Positions 16,851 to 23,924 of a stretch of DNA of 64,000 nucleotides are shown piece after piece. The stretch is from the NCBI GenBank assembly GCA_039683515.1, contig JBDKRG010000059.1, forward strand, positions 107,531 to 171,530, given 5' to 3'. Below the pieces are notes generated by a model. It did no database searches and was not told where the DNA came from. It worked only from the letters and a program-made list of their open reading frames with translations. The DNA comes from JAJFUE01 sp039683515. GTDB lineage: Bacteria; Sumerlaeota; Sumerlaeia; MVZB01. Position 1 is the first letter of the stretch. Each line of letters begins with the position of its first letter. Position numbers and translations under genes: made by a program.

Positions 16851-17213
16851 TTACAGGTCGGCCAGGCTGTGCGGGCTGCCAAGGCTGCAGCTCGGATCGG
16901 TGCTGACGCTGCCGATCGTGTAGGTGCCGCCACCGGGGCAGGCCGGCTCTTTCTTCATGTAGCCGGAGCCGTCCGTCTGGACCAGGTCGGTCCACGCCGG
17001 GCTGTCGGAAGCGCCCTTGTTGTTCTCGAGCGCCCACTGTTCCTTCGCGCCGTCGATCTTGGACAGGTTTTCCTGGCAGGCGCGAGCACGCGACTGGGTA
17101 CGGGCCTGGACGAAGCCGGGGACCGCGATCGCGATCAGGATGCCGATGATCGCCACAACGATCATGATCTCAACAAGCGTGAAAGCCTTCCGTGTCTTTG
17201 AGAAAAGCTTCAT
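16851..17213 (-). CDS. Type IV major pilin-like prepilin
   Basis: The 120-residue protein has leader MKLFSKTRKA followed by FTLVEIMIVVAIIGILIAIA. The residue before the cut is Ala instead of the usual Gly, which some prepilin peptidases accept. The head has CQENLSKIDGAKEQWALEN and a Cys pair (PACPGGG, PSCSLG). A strong GGAGGTGG site precedes the ATG. A sigma-54-type promoter lies about 70 bp upstream, the usual control of pilA genes. Small size and promoter strength make it the best candidate for the major subunit. Confidence 0.9.
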   Translation of the reverse strand: MKLFSKTRKAFTLVEIMIVVAIIGILIAIAVPGFVQARTQSRARACQENLSKIDGAKEQWALENNKGASDSPAWTDLVQTDGSGYMKKEPACPGGGTYTIGSVSTDPSCSLGSPHSLADL

Positions 17214-17282
17214 TGATCCACCTCCGTGTATTGATCCGAGTCCCTTGGGGGATTCTCGTTGTTCCCTTCGCCGATCTGATTC

Positions 17283-17298
17283 AGCAAAGCTAATGCCA
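17283..17298 (-). promoter_or_regulatory. Sigma-54-type -24/-12 promoter of the pilin gene
   Basis: The minus strand reads TGGCATTAGCTTTGCT, with GG and GC separated by exactly ten bases as sigma-54 (RpoN) requires. The predicted start, near 17272, leaves a ~60-base leader. PilA genes in many bacteria are RpoN-dependent. Confidence 0.65.
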
Positions 17299-17439
17299 AT
17301 TCTCGGTTCGATTTTCTATTAGCTTTGATTTCCCTCCTTTTCGGCCAGATATCCAATGTTTTCAGCGTCTTGTCGGATGTCGTCGATTTTTTCATCGGCC
17401 GCCGGGGCCGCCGCCGCGGCCGTCCCGCCGGCCTCGGCC

Positions 17440-17464
17440 TGGGTAATGGGCAGGACATTACCCA
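17440..17464. promoter_or_regulatory. Inverted repeat, candidate enhancer-binding-protein site
   Basis: TGGGTAATG and CATTACCCA form a perfect 9 bp inverted repeat with a 7-base centre and no T-run. It lies about 180 bp upstream of the predicted sigma-54 start, within the range of NtrC/PilR-type activator sites. Confidence 0.45.
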
Positions 17465-17497
17465 TTCGCGCGTGTAACCCCTTACCCGTCGGTGGCC

Positions 17498-17540
17498 AAA
17501 AAAAGAGCCCTTGTTACCGGGGTACAGCAATCAAGGACTC
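17498..17540 (-). terminator. Terminator of the csrA-fliW transcript
   Basis: On the minus strand GAGTCCTTG pairs with CAAGGGCTC (one G-U) around an 18-base loop, followed by seven T residues. It starts 28 bp past the fliW stop. Confidence 0.8.
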
Positions 17541-17567
17541 GGGAACCGGCGCGCGGCGGCCGGACGG

Positions 17568-18059
17568 TTACGAGGCCGCGCGTTCCATTTCCACGAACTC
17601 GCACTCTTCATCCGTCTTGCCGCCGCCCAGCGTCGTGAACACGGGCGAGTTGATCTGGTAGCAGTTGGTGCTCAGCACCACCTGGCGGCCGCGCCGCGTC
17701 TCGACGTTGACGACCAGCGGGGCCTTGAGGTTCGCGGTCATCATCAGCGGGGCGTTGTGCGGGATCGTGGCGATCGCCATCAGGGCGCAGCAGTTGGGCA
17801 GGTCGGTGCCGATGATGCGCTCGGTGTCGACGTCGATCTCGAACCGGTAGTCGGAGACGATCTGGTACGGATCGAGCACGATGAACGCGAGGTCGGCGTT
17901 GTCCAGCGACTGAAGCCACTTGAACGGGCTGCCGTTGGCGTCATGCTCGAGCAGGATGTAACGCTTGTTGTCGGGAAAGCCGAGCACGCCTTCAGGGAAG
18001 CTCATGACGACTTCGTCGGTGAATTCGATCTCGCCAAAACGTGTGGTCCTGAATTTCAT
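17568..18059 (-). CDS. fliW: Flagellar assembly factor FliW
   Basis: The protein has ~163 residues from the ATG at 18059 (MKFRTTRFGEIEF). The FliW beta-barrel signature SFPEGVLGFPDNKRY, the FKWLQSLDNADLAFIVLDP segment and LNLKAPLVVN-like NLKAPLVVNVETRRGRQ are intact. FliW sequesters CsrA and is released by binding flagellin, linking flagellin translation to secretion. It follows csrA by 35 bases. No flagellin gene is in the window. An in-frame extension runs upstream to the G tract of csrA, as described in the findings. Confidence 0.93.
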   Translation of the reverse strand: MKFRTTRFGEIEFTDEVVMSFPEGVLGFPDNKRYILLEHDANGSPFKWLQSLDNADLAFIVLDPYQIVSDYRFEIDVDTERIIGTDLPNCCALMAIATIPHNAPLMMTANLKAPLVVNVETRRGRQVVLSTNCYQINSPVFTTLGGGKTDEECEFVEMERAAS

Positions 18060-18094
18060 TGCTGCCGTTTCCTTTGCTGACTGAAATCCGCGCT

Positions 18095-18355
18095 TCAAAC
18101 CAGGGGCCGCCCCCCCCCGTCACCCTTGTGCTGTTGCCAGATCGAGGTGAGCGCGTCGACCGTTGAGGGACTGGACTGGGCCGCCATTTCGTTTTCCTGC
18201 CGGATCAGCGAGTAAATCTCGTCGCGGTGGACCATGATGTTCTTGGGCGCATCCACGCCCAGCCGAACCTGGTTGCCGCGAATCTCGATCACCTTGATCG
18301 TGATCGAATCGCCAATCCGGATCCCCTCGCCGGACTTCCGTGTCAAAATCAGCAT
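18095..18355 (-). CDS. csrA: Carbon storage regulator CsrA
   Basis: The 86-residue protein has the full CsrA fold: MLILTRKSGEGIRIGD, ITIKVIEIRGNQVRLGVDAP, then IMVHRDEIY. CsrA dimers bind GGA motifs in mRNA leaders and block translation. The tail beyond residue 60 (QSSPSTVDALTSIWQQHKGD) is longer than in gammaproteobacterial CsrA and could contact FliW, as long tails do in FliW-containing species. The last codons include nine consecutive G (18110-18118), a tract prone to slippage. GGAAG precedes the ATG. The gene is upstream of fliW in one transcript. Confidence 0.95.
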   Translation of the reverse strand: MLILTRKSGEGIRIGDSITIKVIEIRGNQVRLGVDAPKNIMVHRDEIYSLIRQENEMAAQSSPSTVDALTSIWQQHKGDGGGRPLV

Positions 18356-18461
18356 CGGTTAACTTCCTTGTTCTACGTTCCTTGTGGGGACACCGAATCT
18401 GTTAATCTCTACGGTATGAACCGCTCAAATCTTTAGCCGCGGGATAACTTTTCTGTTTCGT

Positions 18462-19337
18462 TTACGGCTGCAGCGCGGCGCGGGCTTCCTTGCGGTCGCG
18501 CAGCAGGTGGCGCTGCACCTTGAACAGGTGATGGATCAGGCGCTCGCGGTCGGCCTCGTGGATGTGGGTGAACCGCACGCCGATGTCGTAGCGCTCCGGC
18601 CCGCTCTCCCCCGGCTGCTGGACGCGCGCGCAGCGGACGACCGCCCCCATGCACTCGATGTGGATCGCGGGGGTGGCGCGCAGCTTCATTTCGATCCGGA
18701 TGTAATCGCCCGCCGTCAGCGGCTGCGCCGCGATGAACCCGACGCCCAGGCTCGAGCAGTCGACGACCATGACCGGCCGGACCATCCCGTGCATGGCGGC
18801 CACGGGGAGTTCGCCGCGCACGGCGGCCGCCAGGTCCTCGACCTTGCCGGCCAGATCCTGCACGAGCTCCTTGAGGGAGGCGATTTCCGCGCGCATCTCC
18901 TCGAGCGGGTCTTCCTCGGCCTTCAGAAGCTTGTTGGCTTCGCTGCCGGGCTCGTCGGCCATGTTGACGCGCGACATGACAAGATCGGCGATCTGGCTGA
19001 CGTCGGCGGCCGGTACGGCCTCGTACCGCAGGTCGACATCGATCCGCCAGCGCGGCGCCTCTCGCCTCTCCTGAATGATCAACTGGCCCACCAGCTCACT
19101 GCCGGTATGGCTGCGCACGAGGAACTGACAGCTGCGCTGCACACTGTCCTTTTCCCACGCGAGCATGTACATTTTCTCGATTCGTTGCGGGATCCGGCCG
19201 CTCTGGCCTCGATCGAGCTCGACGATCAGGGTCTCGCTGTCGCTGATCTTGACGGAGCCCTTGAAGCGCTCGCCATTGGTCAACGACAGCGTCGGGATGC
19301 TGATCTGTTGGCCGCGGCCAATTTCAACGATCGCCAT
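18462..19337 (-). CDS. PilZ-domain protein with coiled-coil insertion
   Basis: The protein has 291 residues. The N-terminal ~88 residues form a beta-rich domain like the YcgR N-terminal or flagellar-brake region. The PilZ c-di-GMP motifs are both present but far apart: RxxxR at R92-R96 (ERREAPRWRI) and DxSxxG at D193-G198 (DCSSLGVGF). The ~95 residues between them contain a predicted coiled coil (EEMRAEIASLKELVQDLAGK). The tail GVRFTHIHEADRERLIHHLF is typical of PilZ. The likely role is c-di-GMP control of motility or pili. It lies 106 bp upstream of csrA on the same strand. Confidence 0.82.
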   Translation of the reverse strand: MAIVEIGRGQQISIPTLSLTNGERFKGSVKISDSETLIVELDRGQSGRIPQRIEKMYMLAWEKDSVQRSCQFLVRSHTGSELVGQLIIQERREAPRWRIDVDLRYEAVPAADVSQIADLVMSRVNMADEPGSEANKLLKAEEDPLEEMRAEIASLKELVQDLAGKVEDLAAAVRGELPVAAMHGMVRPVMVVDCSSLGVGFIAAQPLTAGDYIRIEMKLRATPAIHIECMGAVVRCARVQQPGESGPERYDIGVRFTHIHEADRERLIHHLFKVQRHLLRDRKEARAALQP

Positions 19338-19456
19338 TCATCCTCACCTCGCCGTATATGGAACGGCTCAGCCGCATTTACCGGCTCCTTCATCCTATCG
19401 GCCGATGGGCGGGAACGAATTAGGGATGATGGGACAATTGGGATGGAAATTTTACC

Positions 19457-19499
19457 GGGGTCCACGGACGGGCACGGACATACACGGACGAGGCACGGG
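19457..19499. repeat. GGCACGGAC nonamer repeat, copy 2
   Basis: Units GTCCACGGAC, GGGCACGGAC, ATACACGGAC and GAGGCACGG occupy the gap between smpB and the PilZ gene. Confidence 0.75.
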
Positions 19500-19563
19500 G
19501 TAAACCAAGCGGGATGGCGGGGTGGACGGCCCGATGGGGGGCTTGGGCCGCCACGACAGCCAG

Positions 19564-20049
19564 CTAGTCGTCTCCGCGGCGGCCGCGGCGCATGGCGCGG
19601 TCCATCTCGCGCGCGGTGTCGCGTTCCTTGATCGACTCGCGCTTGTCGAACGCCTTCTTGCCGCGGGCCACGCCGACCAGGACCTTGACCCGGCCGCGCT
19701 TGAAATAGACCTCGAGCGGGACGAGCGTATAGCCCTTTTGCTGGATCGCGGTCTCCAGCTTGTTGATCTCCTTGCGGTGCATCAGCAGGCGGCGGGTGCG
19801 GACGGGATCGGCGTTGAAGCGGTTGGCCTGCTCGTAGGGCGGGATGTGGAACTGCATGATCCAGGCCTCGCCCCCCTTGATCTGCGCGAACGACTCCTGG
19901 ACGCTGCCGTGGCCGAGGCGCAAGCTCTTGACCTCGGTCCCCTTGAGCTCCAGGCCCGCCTCGACGGCGTCTTCAATAAAGTATTCGTGCCGCGCCTTGC
20001 GGTTCTGGCAGATCAGTTTTTCGCGATCGGGGTGTTTGTCTTTGGCCAT
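19564..20049 (-). CDS. smpB: SsrA-binding protein SmpB
   Basis: This 161-residue protein is of normal SmpB length. Hallmarks are NRKARHEYFIEDAVEAGLEL, GTEVKSLRLGHGSVQESFA, WIMQFHIPPYEQANRFN and the C-terminal basic tail ARGKKAFDKRESIKERD. SmpB carries tmRNA to stalled ribosomes. Its tmRNA partner gene is not in the window. The gene is preceded by hexamer-repeat copy 2 and followed by a nonamer repeat. Confidence 0.96.
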   Translation of the reverse strand: MAKDKHPDREKLICQNRKARHEYFIEDAVEAGLELKGTEVKSLRLGHGSVQESFAQIKGGEAWIMQFHIPPYEQANRFNADPVRTRRLLMHRKEINKLETAIQQKGYTLVPLEVYFKRGRVKVLVGVARGKKAFDKRESIKERDTAREMDRAMRRGRRGDD

Positions 20050-20087
20050 TTTCTCTACATTATTGGATGAGAATGATTCGTGCTCGT

Positions 20088-20145
20088 GCGTCGAGCTCGT
20101 GCTCGTGCTCGTGCTCGTAATCGTAATCGTAATCGAAAATCGATC
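20088..20145. repeat. Two-phase hexamer repeat, copy 2
   Basis: TTCGTGCTCGTGCGTCGAG then CTCGTG units run into three CGTAAT units. It lies between the hydrolase gene stop and the smpB start. Confidence 0.88.
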
Positions 20146-20172
20146 GAACCGAAAAACGGTTCTGATATCGCA

Positions 20173-20973
20173 TTATCCCTCCAGCCCGACGAGGAAATCA
20201 TACAGCAACTCGTTGAACCGCTCGGGGTTTTCGAGGTTGCACATGTGGGCGGCCTGCGGGATGACGTGGAATTCGGAGCCGGCGATCCCGGCCTGGATCT
20301 CGCGCCCGATCGAGACCGGCGTCAGCGCGTCTTCCTCGCCGTAGAGGATCAGCGTCGGGACGGCGACACTGGCGAGGCCCGGGGTCAAATCCGGCCGCGT
20401 GGCCAACGCCCGGATGGCGCCGATCACGCCGATCGGCTGGTGTCCCTCGATGATCGCCAACTGGTGGTCGATGATCTGCGGGGCCTTGACGAACGTCTGC
20501 GGCGAGAACAGCCGCTTCAGGAAATCCTCGGCGAACGGGCGCACGCCGCGGTGCTTGACGATCTCGATCCAGCGCTGGCGCATCTCGAGCGCCTGCTCGT
20601 CGTCGGCGTTGGCCCGGGTCGAGAACAGCATCATCGCCCGCACGCGCTCCGGCGCCCGCTCGCAGAGGCGCATGCTGACGTAGCCGCCCATCGACAGGCC
20701 GCCGACGGCGGCGCGCTCGATGCCGAGCCCGTCCATGATGCGCAGCACGTCGTCGACGTAGTCGTCGAGCTTCCATTCGCCGGTGCCGGGTTCGCTGCGG
20801 CCGAGGCCGCGCACGTCGAACGTGACGACGCGCCAGCGCTCGTTGAGCACCTCGACCTGCGGCAGCCACATCTCGTGCGTGAACGGGAAGGCGTGCGCCA
20901 GGATGACGGCCTCGCCGTCGCGCACGCCGGAATCGGTGTAGAAAACCTTCGGATCGGCCAGGAATTTCTGCAT
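20173..20973 (-). CDS. Alpha/beta hydrolase
   Basis: The 266-residue protein has the full hydrolase-fold triad: nucleophile elbow GGLSMGGYVS (Ser), acidic residue in YGEEDALTP, and His in PQAAHMCNLE. The oxyanion-hole region is LAHAFPFTHEMW. A cap-like helical stretch lies around residues 125-185. It most resembles the 3-oxoadipate enol-lactonase/esterase group, but the substrate cannot be assigned. It is a single gene between two repeat arrays. The start at 20973 is supported by AGGAGCCCACCC upstream. Confidence 0.85.
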   Translation of the reverse strand: MQKFLADPKVFYTDSGVRDGEAVILAHAFPFTHEMWLPQVEVLNERWRVVTFDVRGLGRSEPGTGEWKLDDYVDDVLRIMDGLGIERAAVGGLSMGGYVSMRLCERAPERVRAMMLFSTRANADDEQALEMRQRWIEIVKHRGVRPFAEDFLKRLFSPQTFVKAPQIIDHQLAIIEGHQPIGVIGAIRALATRPDLTPGLASVAVPTLILYGEEDALTPVSIGREIQAGIAGSEFHVIPQAAHMCNLENPERFNELLYDFLVGLEG

Positions 20974-21005
20974 GGGTGGGCTCCTTGATGGATTGGGGGC
21001 ATAAA

Positions 21006-21042
21006 CCCCATGGGTCCCATGGGACCCATGAGACGCATGCGT
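21006..21042. repeat. ATGGGTCCC nonamer repeat, copy 1
   Basis: Units CATGGGTCC, CATGGGACC, CATGAGACG and CATGCGTCG are tandem 9 bp variants just upstream of the hydrolase gene. Other arrays are at 40921, 43870, 48147 and 56728. Confidence 0.75.
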
Positions 21043-21083
21043 CGTTACCGCAAAGCGATCTTCACCAAGCCACCATTCATTTA

Positions 21084-21785
21084 TCAGTCTTCGTCCGTGC
21101 CGGGGTCAAGAACTCGTTGCGCCCGGCGGTCGAGCGAATCGAGCAGCTTGCCGAGCTGCGCCGCGTGCTCGTGATCGTCGCCGGGCCACTGCCGCGGGTC
21201 GATCGGCGGGCCGACGCAGGCGATCATTTTCGCAAACGGCATGGGCAGCCGGGTTCGATCCCATGATTTAAAAACGATTTGGTTCGAATACGCAAACCCG
21301 ATCGGCACGATGAGGGCGTCGGCCTTGCGCGCCAGGAGCGCGACGCCGGGCTTGGCCTCGTGCCGCGGCCCGCGCGGGCCGTCGGGCGCGATCGCCGCTG
21401 TGGCCCCGGGCTTGCCGCCCAGATAATGCGCCAGCTCGACGAGCCCCGCGACCGCCCCGCGCGACGAGCTCGCCCGGACCGGGACCATCCCGAGCCGGCC
21501 GATCACCGACGCCAGCTTGTCGCCGTCGCGCGAGCGGCTGATCATGACCGCCACCTCGCCGTGGCCGATCCGGTTGCGGAAGATCGCGATGCCGGCGAGG
21601 TTCTCGTGCCAGAACGCGGCGATGAGCGGCCGGCCCGAATCGAGCGCGCGCCGCACATGCTCGGGCCTGGGGATCCGCATCCGCAGCGACCGCCCCAGCA
21701 GCCGCAGCAACACCGCGACGACCGGCCCGGCGAACTTTTCCGCGAGCCAATCCAAAGCCTTGCGCGTGATCCGCTTCTTCTTCAT
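21084..21785 (-). CDS. DUF374-type lysophospholipid acyltransferase family protein
   Basis: The 233-residue protein has a hydrophobic N-terminal helix and the DUF374 signature set: FWHENLAG (acyltransferase His), MISRSRDGDKLASVIGRLG, and VRASSSRGAV followed by IAPDGPRGP. DUF374 proteins are related to LpxL/LpxM acyltransferases and often sit beside lipid A genes. It is the last gene of the lpxB operon, and its ATG overlaps the stop of the preceding gene (ATGA). It is a likely secondary acyltransferase for lipid A or another envelope lipid. Confidence 0.82.
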   Translation of the reverse strand: MKKKRITRKALDWLAEKFAGPVVAVLLRLLGRSLRMRIPRPEHVRRALDSGRPLIAAFWHENLAGIAIFRNRIGHGEVAVMISRSRDGDKLASVIGRLGMVPVRASSSRGAVAGLVELAHYLGGKPGATAAIAPDGPRGPRHEAKPGVALLARKADALIVPIGFAYSNQIVFKSWDRTRLPMPFAKMIACVGPPIDPRQWPGDDHEHAAQLGKLLDSLDRRAQRVLDPGTDED

Positions 21786-22732
21786 TGTGCCGGCACCAGG
21801 TTGAATTCCACCATGCGGTGATCCGAAAGCCACGTGCTGATCAGCCGGCAATAGCCGCACTTCAGCGCCCGGCCGACCCACACCTGGTCGATGGCGATCA
21901 CCGGCAGCGGGATGGGCCACGAGGCGAAGCACCCCTGCCCCGCCTGCTCGAAACCATGATTCATCTTTTCGCGCCAACTGTCGAAAAATACCGAATCGGC
22001 GGGGGTGTTGAAATCCCCCACGACGACGAGCGGCGCGTCCGGCCACGCCGTGGAAAACTCGTACAGCTGCCCGAGCGGCACGCCTCGCGACTGCAGCGGA
22101 TTGCTCATCACGTCGGCCACCGCAAGCCGGAACGTCAGCCCCGCCGTCTCGATCCGAACCGTCAGGCATCGCGCGTTGTCGAATCGCTTGTATTGCTCGC
22201 CGCTGATCGTTCCGCGCGCGATCACGATCAACCCGCCGTGACAGTTGGAGACGCAATAGCCGGGAAACTGGCGCGCCCAGAAGCCGGTGTTGTCGACCCG
22301 CGCCGCCTCGGCGAACGCGATCACGTCGGGGTCCTCGCGGCGGATCCGCGCCACGATCGCATCGACGCCCATCGCCCCCCGCGCGATATTCCAGAACACG
22401 ATCCGCGGCCCGGCCGCCGGCGTCGCGGCGTTCGCATAAAAAACCCCGTGGTGCCACCACGCCAGGAGCGCCGCCGCCCCGATCGCGCACGGCGCGGCCA
22501 GCCGCCACTTCCTGCGGAGCCCCCACGACGCGCCGGCCACGATCACAAGCGCGGCCTGCACGACGGCCGGCAACGCATAATAGAAAACCGAGACGACGGG
22601 CACGCGGTCGCGCACCGTCAGCCTGACGAGCAATCCCAATGCGGCAAGACCGAGAAAAGCGATCGGCAATCCTCGGAGCGCGCGGCGCGCCCAGGACCGG
22701 ATGCGCGCGCGGCCGTCCGGGCCGCCGCTCAT
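21782..22732 (-). CDS. Membrane-bound endonuclease/exonuclease/phosphatase (EEP) family protein
   Basis: The 316-residue protein begins with three hydrophobic segments. A periplasmic or outer-face EEP domain follows, with IVFWNIARG (Asn), IAFAEA (metal Glu), VVVGDFNTPAD (Asp/Asn) and WLSDHRMVEF (Asp-His). The family cuts phosphodiesters in nucleic acids, lipids or sugar phosphates. Between lpxB and an acyltransferase, with stop/start overlaps on both sides, a phospholipid or lipid A head-group role is more likely than nuclease activity. That role is inferred from context. Confidence 0.8.
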   Translation of the reverse strand: MSGGPDGRARIRSWARRALRGLPIAFLGLAALGLLVRLTVRDRVPVVSVFYYALPAVVQAALVIVAGASWGLRRKWRLAAPCAIGAAALLAWWHHGVFYANAATPAAGPRIVFWNIARGAMGVDAIVARIRREDPDVIAFAEAARVDNTGFWARQFPGYCVSNCHGGLIVIARGTISGEQYKRFDNARCLTVRIETAGLTFRLAVADVMSNPLQSRGVPLGQLYEFSTAWPDAPLVVVGDFNTPADSVFFDSWREKMNHGFEQAGQGCFASWPIPLPVIAIDQVWVGRALKCGYCRLISTWLSDHRMVEFNLVPAQ

Positions 22733-23922
22733 CCATCCACCTCGGCGGCGTTGACCAGGTCGATCACGTGGCGCGCCACGCGCTCGCTCGCGCCGCGGCC
22801 GCCCATCTTTTCCTTAACCATCGCGAGCTGGTATTTCACCCGCTCGACCTCGCGCGGATCGGTCAGGATCGCCAGCGCCGAATCGGCCACGTTCTGCGGC
22901 GTGCACTGCTCCTGGATCAGCTCGGGGGCGATCATGTCGCCCGCGACGATATTGATCAGGCCGATGTACGGGATCTTCACCAGGCTCTTGCCGATCAGCC
23001 AGGAGAGGTACGCCACCTTGTAGACGATGATCATCGGCGTGCCGAGCAGGCCCGTCTCCAGGGTCGCCGTCCCGGAGGCCACGATCGCCATGTCCATCGC
23101 CGCGCGCACGTTGTAGCGATACGACTCGACGACCTTGACCGGCACCTGGGCGAGCGTCAGCAGGTGCTCGACGATCTCGCGCCGCACGGTCGTCGCGCGC
23201 GGGATCACGAACTGGACGTCGGGGCACTTGGCGTAAATTTTCTCGGCCGCCTCGAGCATCGTCGGCAGCAACGACTCGACCTCGCGCCGGCGGCTGCCCG
23301 GGAGCAGGCCGACGAGGCGCTTGTTCGGGTCGAGGCCGAAATGCTCGAACACCTGCTCGCGGTTCATCGTGATCGTCATCAGGTCGAGCCACGGCGTCCC
23401 GACGAACTCCGCGTCGACGCCGTGGCGTTTCATGAATCCCTCTTCGAACGGCAGGATCACGAGCGCCTTGTCGACGTATTTGCGGATCCGTTTGATGCGC
23501 CCCTGGTGCCACGCCCACACCTGCGGGCAGACGTAATAGACGACCTTGATGCCGAGGTCGTGGGCTTCCTTGGCCATGCCGCTGATCAGGAACGTCCCGA
23601 GGTTGAACCCCGGGTAGTCTATCAGCACCACGACCGCCGGCCGGTGCTCGCGCAGGTATTTGACCGCTTCGTCGAAGACGCGCTTGACCTTGGGGTATTT
23701 CGTGACCGCCTCGGCAAAGCCGATGATCGCCAGCTCCTTGACCATGTTGTGGAGGATCGTCGCGCCGGCGGCTTCCATCCGCTCGCCGCCGAGGCCGGAA
23801 ATCTTCAGCGTCGGGTCGAGCTTCAAAAGCTGCTCGATCAGCAGCGACGCGATCAGGTCGCCCGACAGCTCGCCGGCGCTGATGAAGATCTCGCGTCCGT
23901 TCTGGGCGCTGGCTTCAGCCAT
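22729..23922 (-). CDS. lpxB: Lipid-A-disaccharide synthase LpxB
   Basis: This 397-residue protein is of normal LpxB length. Family motifs include FISAGELSGDL near the N-terminus, VVLIDYPGFNL, VYYVCPQVWAWHQGR, the LPGSRRREVESLLP loop and SGTATLETGLLGTPM in the donor site. The enzyme joins UDP-2,3-diacylglucosamine to lipid X at the inner face of the membrane. It implies an outer membrane with lipid A. It starts two bases after the oxidoreductase stop and overlaps the EEP gene by four bases. Confidence 0.96.
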   Translation of the reverse strand: MAEASAQNGREIFISAGELSGDLIASLLIEQLLKLDPTLKISGLGGERMEAAGATILHNMVKELAIIGFAEAVTKYPKVKRVFDEAVKYLREHRPAVVVLIDYPGFNLGTFLISGMAKEAHDLGIKVVYYVCPQVWAWHQGRIKRIRKYVDKALVILPFEEGFMKRHGVDAEFVGTPWLDLMTITMNREQVFEHFGLDPNKRLVGLLPGSRRREVESLLPTMLEAAEKIYAKCPDVQFVIPRATTVRREIVEHLLTLAQVPVKVVESYRYNVRAAMDMAIVASGTATLETGLLGTPMIIVYKVAYLSWLIGKSLVKIPYIGLINIVAGDMIAPELIQEQCTPQNVADSALAILTDPREVERVKYQLAMVKEKMGGRGASERVARHVIDLVNAAEVDG

Positions 23923-23924
23923 GC

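Larger units (their letters stand above)
17214..17567. other. Pilin upstream region without genes
   Basis: No supported coding frame. It holds the pilin ribosome site (17218-17225), the sigma-54 promoter, a GC-rich stretch (17395-17440), the 9 bp inverted repeat and the fliW terminator. Confidence 0.7.

Noticed and set aside
18356..18461. Sigma-28-type promoter before csrA
   Set aside because: TAAAG is present, but the -10 region matches GCCGATAA in only about half of its positions.
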